From: Azolla caroliniana
Lineage: Eukaryota > Polypodiophyta
NCBI GenBank assembly: GCA_043228905.1
Contig: JBHGNT010000009.1
Span: forward strand, 5,828,001-5,892,000
DNA length: 64,000 nucleotides
Direction: 5' to 3'
Shown: piece by piece, positions 58,526-64,000 of the stretch
Layout of the letters: every line of letters starts with the position of its first letter
How positions within the stretch are numbered: position 1 is the first letter of the stretch
Notes under the pieces: model-generated
The model's input: the letters and a program-made list of their open reading frames with translations, nothing else
Told to the model about the DNA's origin: nothing
The model's database searches: none
Made by a program: the position numbers and the translations under genes

Positions 58526-61500
58526 ATGGCTATGGTCGATGAACCATTGTACCCAATCGCAATTCTTATCGATGAGTTGAAGAATGATGACATTCAGTTG
58601 CGGCTCAACTCAATAAGACGCTTATCTACAATTGCTCGAGCTCTTGGAGAAGAACGGACTAGAAAAGAGCTAATTCCTTTTCTGAGTGAAAATAATGACG
58701 ATGATGACGAAGTCTTGCTCGCAATGGCTGAAGAACTAGGTTCATTTATACCTCATATTGGTGGTATCGATCATGCACATGTGCTCTTGCCACCTCTGGA
58801 AACACTGTGCACTGTGGAAGAAACAGTGGTTAGAGACAAAGCTGTTGAATCATTGTGCCGGATTGGCTCTCAAATGAAAGAGAGTGACATGATTGACTGG
58901 TTCATTCCACTTGTCAAGGTAGATACTATGTTCTTCTTTCTAATGTATTTCAGTTTTGTGATGATGAGTTTTAATCTGTAGCTTGAGATAGATAGTAAAA
59001 TAATTGTAAAAACTCTGAAATGCCCCTGAAGTTTTCTTTATTTCCTCAAAATACCTTAAGTTTCTGTTATTTCTCGAAACAACCGCTGTCAATCCCCTCT
59101 CAAGCAGTTATATATGCTATTTTAGCAAGTGTATTGTCAGTTCATCTCGTTTCCCTCAATTATATCTGCTATTTTAGCAATTATATAGTAAAATCATCCC
59201 CTTTTTCTTTTTTCAAGGGTTGACTAGGGCATTTGGGTAAATAATGAAAAATCAGGAGTATTAGGAAATAGAAAAACTCTGGTCACCCTACCAAGAACAT
59301 TTTTTGGGAGAATAATGAAAGTTTATGGGAACTTGAGGAAATATTGAAAAACTCAGGAGTATTCAGTGGTTTTCCCTAAATTAATTCTAGTGACCATATG
59401 TATGAGCCGGAAATTCCAGTTGATTCATTTTGTGGGGCATTGGACTATGCAGAGACTTGGAGCTGGTGAATGGTTCACAGCTCGTGTATCTGCTTGTGGT
59501 CTCTTTCATATAGCATATCCAAGTGCATCGGAATCACTTCAAACAGAGTTACGAGCAGTCTATAATCAACTTTGCCATGATGATTTGCCAATGGTGAGAC
59601 GAGCGGCTGCATCACATTTGGGCAAATTTGCTTCTACTGTTGATTCTTCTCATCTTAAGACAGATATCATGTCCTTCTTCAGGGACTTAACAGAAGATGG
59701 TATTTTGTACCAATGCTCATTTCCTGTCTTTGAAATCTAGAGTATTTAAATGTTGAATGAACTTCTCTTTTATCATATTGCTATTTTGCTAGCTAATGAG
59801 TCTTGCAAAATGTAATGTATGCAGTCCAGGATTCCGTTAGGATCCTTGCAGTTGAGGGATGTGCAGCATTAGGCAAACTTTTGGAATCACAGGATTGTGT
59901 TACCAACATTCTGCCAGTAATTATAAACTTTTCTCAGGTTTGTGTGCATCATGCTATCTTAAATTCCTATTGTATATGACTTAATGGGCTACTTATGGAT
60001 GGTTTTATGGGTCTTTATAACAGGATAAGTCATGGAGGGTACGATACATGGTTGCTAACCAATTGTACGATCTTTGTGAGGCAGTAGGTCCTGAGGCAAC
60101 AAGGTTGATGGATTTGTCTATATTATATACTATAATGTTTTCAAAAATTTAGGACATTCTTCTCGGTTAAAATTATGTGAACTATTTATCTACCCAAATT
60201 TCTTATAACAATCTTCTTTGTTCTTGTAACAGGGCAGAGTTAGTTCCTGCATATATACGTTTGCTACGTGACAATGAGGCTGAAGTAAGAATCGCTGCCG
60301 CAGGGAAGGTTACCAAATTCTGCAAGATTGTTAGCGTTCCTCTTGCAATTCAGTCTATACTTCCCTGTGTTAAGGTAATTCAAGCTAATCTTTGATGATT
60401 GGCAAAATAAAGTTGAAGCTATAATTGAATTAAGAGAATATTGACAGGACATGGCATCTGACTCATCGCAACATGTCCGATCTGCTCTTGCATCAGTCAT
60501 CATGGGCATGGCTCCAATTTTAGGCAAAGTAGGGTTATTTCTTGATATTTTAATTCTTTTTTTAACTTGCCTATTAAATCTCTTGTTTTTAACTTGCCTA
60601 TTAAATCAGTCATCATGGGCATGTGCTCTGTTCTATTGTTTAGGAAGCCACAATTGATCAATTACTGCCAATCTTTCTTTCTCTCTTGAAAGATGAATTT
60701 CCTGATGTGAGGTTGAATATCATTAGCAAGCTTGATCAAGTCAATCAGGTATGCATTTTGTAAACTGGATGTTAAAAGTTTCCTTTAGTCTTCGTTTTAT
60801 AGTTCACATGCATATATGTATAGGAACTCACATATACTTTGTAGGGCTCCAGAAATAAGTAATAAATGAATAGCTGTCAAACAGATTTGGGGGTTAAATT
60901 GTAGCTGTCCACATGTGCAGGTTATTGGTATTGATTTACTTTCACAGTCTCTTTTGCCTGCAATTGTGGAGCTTGCAGAAGACAAACATTGGCGAGTTCG
61001 ACTTGCTATAATTGAGTATATTCCACTCCTAGCAAGCCAACTGGGTGTAGAGTTCTTTGATGAGAAACTTGGAGCCTTATGCATGCAGTGGCTTGGAGAT
61101 CAGGTGAGGTTTTGTTTAGGGATCCCAGACCCTCCAATTGAATACAATTATATCAACAATTTAGTTTGGTCAAAGATTCAACGTGATTAAGCAGGTGTTT
61201 ATTTCACATAGTAAATGGATTGATTGTATTATTTAATCTCTATCAAATCAAATAGACACATATTCTTTAGTCACAAACTCTAATAGAAACTGGAACTTCT
61301 ATGATACACATGGATGTAAAGATCTTCCCCAGAGAATCATTCTGCTATAATTATCGTAGGATCGAAAATACAGTTGTTTTCACTGAATTAATTATTCTCT
61401 TTTACTGTGATAATTCTCTCTCCTGCAATGGAGCATAAATAAATTTGAGAATTAAGAGATGTTTTGGCTATCATGAAAATTAATAAGTAAATCCTTGTGC

Positions 61501-63722
61501 AATTTGGTGGGGTTGTATTTGCAATTTGTAGGCTTTTAATTCCATATAAGTGAGGTTACTTCTAAAATATCTTTTCATTTATTTAGTATAGTTTTCTCAA
61601 TCAAATTTCCTCAACCAGGCAATAAGCTTTGAATGAGAATGTATGGGATGTCTAAAGTCTGAGATGGTGAATTCTTCAGACTAAGACTAGAGACTGGATA
61701 GACTTTTCTTGTGAAGAAAACTGACTGCTTGAATTAATAAAAAACTCTTAGAGATTTGTACCATATAATGGGGGGCTTTTGCACGTGTAGCTTTGGCTAC
61801 CTTTTCTCAGGTTAAGTGTATTGAAATAGAAGATCTATAAATATTAGTGTGAAAATCTTGATGATGGTAACTAATTAATGATGCATACCTAATGGAAATA
61901 CAGGTATTTTCCATCCGAGAAGCTGCAGTTAATAATGTTAAAAGGTTAGCTGAAGAATTTGGACCAGAATGGGCTATGCAACACATTGTTCCACAGGTTT
62001 TTACCTTTATAGCCTATCGTTAAAATTTTCATATCCACCCAGTTTGAATGGGAAAAATAATGGGCTACATATTGTCTTCTTATAATATCTGCATTTTTTT
62101 CTGGATTTCTTAGCTAAGAAAATTTATGTTGTAACCAGAGGATCTTGCTTTGCAGCTCCTTGAGATGATAAGTAACAGTCATTATCTCTATCGAATGACT
62201 ATTTTAAATGCTATATCCCTGCTTGCACCAGTAATGGGAGCTGAAGTAACATGTCAAACTATGCTTCCTGTTGTTATTGAGGCCGGAAAAGATAGGTATG
62301 TCAACATAATCTTCTTGTTGTGTCTATCTCTTCTCGTGTGGGTAATTTTCTGGGGTTTACCTATATAGACTGTTCATTGATGACTAAGATTTTAATTCTG
62401 AGTAAAAAAGAAACATTGCAAAATATCTCGAAATGTAATCATGAACTCTTTGCTGCTTAGTAATGGATGAGAATGATGTGAGTATGCATTAGATAATCTT
62501 TCATTCAGATTCCCAAAGTCGAGAAATGATTTATTTTAAGAAATGAATATATGTGATTTATAAACATAGATGCTTTTGTGTGGGCATTTTTCTGGGGTTT
62601 ACTGATATGGATTATTCATTGAAGACTGGGGTTTTCATTCTGAAGAGGGGTAAAAGAAGAAACGTTGCTAGATATTCCTGAATGTTATCATGGATTCTTT
62701 GTTGCTTCAACAGTAATGGATGAGAATGATGTCAGTATGCATGCAGTCATCTTTCATTCAGATTCCCAACATTGAGAAGCAATTTATTTTAAGGAGTAAA
62801 TACATGTAAAATTATGAACATGGGTCAGGGGATTTTGGTGGGTGATTATCTGTCATTTTCTTTGTTAAAGATATTTTTCTATATTCACTGTGAAATGTAG
62901 CTGATTTTGATGGATATCATTGACAACACTGCAGGGTACCAAACATAAAGTTTAATGTGGCCAAGGTCTTGCAGTCTTTGACGTCAGTTCTGGATGCTAC
63001 GGTAGGTTCTTGTTCATTTTGTATCCCAATTTTAATTAAGGCTTTTCTATTTGAGGTTACTTGGAAGCTATTTTAGTCGAACCTTTGAATAAATGTCTCA
63101 TCTTGATAGATAGATCTGGTCTTGAATGCTGGATATACAAAGAGCGCTGCATTTATTTACTTTCTAAAGCTCTTGGAAACACGAAAAATTGATTCCATCT
63201 AGGTTCTAAAAGAAGCAAAAGATAAATCTGTGAGAATATTGCCAAAATACTCCTCACTTGTACAAACAATTTATTTACAATGAGGTATTCTGGTAATTTT
63301 TGAAAAAATAGGGGTATTCTGATAAATGCACCCAGCAAATTAGGGGTACTTTTGCGTGTCTGTTACACTCAACGTCATTCATTAAGTGTTTGCACTTCAA
63401 CGAACTGATATGCTCTAAGAAGCTACAATTCCTGCATCAATTACAAATGCTTGAACTTTTGTACAGTGTTGGATATAAATTGGAGCTACATCATTTCCAA
63501 TGCTGTGTTGCCATGGGCATTTCCTGTCAGTTTTACATGCCATTACTATGTGGTGATGAATTGTTATCCAAATGAGCTGGATTATTGATTTGTCATATTT
63601 TACAGGTTGTGCAACAAAGCGTTCGGCCTTGTCTGGTTGAGCTTAGCGAAGATCCAGATGTTGATGTGAGATATTTTGCTGGTCTGGCTTTAGAGACATG
63701 TGACCAGTATATGTTAACTTGA
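58526..63722 (+). CDS. PP2AA: Protein phosphatase 2A scaffold subunit A (complete, 12 coding exons)
   Basis: HEAT-repeat scaffold that joins the PP2A catalytic C subunit to regulatory B subunits; the Arabidopsis counterparts are RCN1/PP2AA1-3, acting in auxin transport, ethylene and ABA signalling. Exons: 58526-58918, 59453-59699, 59825-59937, 60024-60103, 60233-60374, 60448-60528, 60644-60748, 60921-61103, 61904-61996, 62156-62295, 62935-63001, 63606-63722. All frames join at GT-AG sites, giving 586 residues, the family length. It starts [20 protein letters not shown], and [60 protein letters not shown] and [20 protein letters not shown] are strongly conserved. The end ([15 protein letters not shown]) is normal except for a slightly unusual last stretch, TCDQYMLT. 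Several introns carry repeats. Confidence 0.97.
58996..59376. mobile_element. MITE-like insertion in PP2A scaffold intron 1
   Basis: About 380 bases with imperfect inverted ends: left GTAAAAACTCTGAAATGCCC, then TTTATTTCCTCAA; right TTGAGGAAATATTGAAAAAC, ending GGTTTTCCC. The internal CCCTCAATTATAT...TATTTTAGCAATTA block occurs twice. It shares its left end with the repeats at 12714 and 46418. No clear target duplication was found. Confidence 0.6.
62336..62822. repeat. Tandem duplication of about 242 bases in PP2A scaffold intron 10
   Basis: Units 62336-62577 and 62578-62822 share GTGTGGG, TTTTCTGGGGTTTAC, AGTAATGGATGAGAATGATG and CTTTCATTCAGATTCCCAA, diverged by perhaps 15-20 percent by eye. 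Coding exons on both sides are intact. Confidence 0.88.
63234..63362. repeat. Short MITE-like sequence in PP2A scaffold intron 11
   Basis: GCCAAAATACTCC at the left and GGGGTACTTTTGCG at the right are partly inverted, with GGGGTATTCTGATAA between. It resembles the family with 'grey' ends at 58996 in style but is too short to assign. Confidence 0.35.
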
Positions 63723-64000
63723 TTCCGTGAAAGTTTTCTTCTTGATAATCAAAATATTGCTCCTTTGCCATTACTTTCTTCTTGAAGATCCAAATGGCCT
63801 CTTCTGCCATTTATGCTGAGTTTCTATTGGGTAAAGTTTTATCTATACTTCCTGCCACATTCCAGTGTGTCTCTCAATGACATTTTGGCATCTTTTTCAC
63901 TTTCCACACAAACAAATGGCGGACAAAGAGATTTTTTTTATCAAAGAGAATTAGGATACATTCCTTGTTATTTGTAACGAAGTCAAAATCAGTTTTCTCA
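63723..64000 (+). other. 3' flank of the PP2A scaffold gene
   Basis: Non-coding, T-rich, with two similar segments containing CTTCTTGA-GATC and CTTTGCCATT or TCTGCCATTT (about 63738 and 63780). Probably the 3' UTR; no poly-A signal could be fixed. Confidence 0.5.

Overview
The window is nuclear DNA of a flowering plant. It has intron-rich genes with GT-AG splice sites, a PLS-type pentatricopeptide repeat (PPR) gene (a land-plant family), a BEL1-like TALE homeobox gene, a chloroplast-type N-terminal leader on one protein, and nested Gypsy and Copia LTR retrotransposons that use the usual plant initiator-Met tRNA primer site. The species cannot be fixed from the sequence alone.

Layout. (1) 54-4674, minus strand: a complete four-exon BEL1-like homeodomain gene. 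About 2 kb of dense GA, GT and AAG microsatellites lies upstream of it (to about 6760). (2) 6760-16960: AT-rich intergenic DNA with simple repeats and one old duplicated repeat; no gene could be supported. (3) 16967-34208: one 17.2-kb block of nested mobile DNA. A degenerate Gypsy element (target duplication AGGTC) holds two oppositely oriented LTR-like copies of about 1 kb. The second copy was split by a Copia element (target duplication TATCA). That Copia carries a second Copia in its 5' LTR and a small hAT-like element in its reverse transcriptase. All protein regions are broken. (4) 34214-38150: intergenic, no supported gene. (5) 38154-39830, minus: TRM112, three exons. (6) 41111-47677, plus: a 13-exon gene for a probable plastid protein with two retropepsin-like DTGA domains. 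(7) 48936-49515, plus: NOP10, three exons, with a telo-box upstream. (8) 52132-53898, plus: an intronless PLS-type PPR gene whose E region is cut short. (9) 58526-63722, plus: the complete scaffold (A) subunit of protein phosphatase 2A, 12 coding exons, preceded by a long, repeat-filled probable 5'-UTR intron.

The genes do not form a pathway or cluster. They are ordinary plant housekeeping and regulatory genes: TRM112 and NOP10 both serve ribosome and translation biogenesis, PP2A-A serves signalling, and the BEL1-like factor serves development. Several introns carry degenerate minisatellites or MITE-like insertions, which is a recurrent feature of this locus.

The most noteworthy items are the tandem-domain plastid retropepsin-like protein, the inverted LTR-like pair that could fold around a piece of reverse transcriptase, the repeated hairpin motif in the Gypsy leader, and the very dense GA/GT tracts upstream of the homeobox gene. 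Exon coordinates come from reading splice consensus and reading-frame continuity by eye; LTR divergence figures are hand counts.
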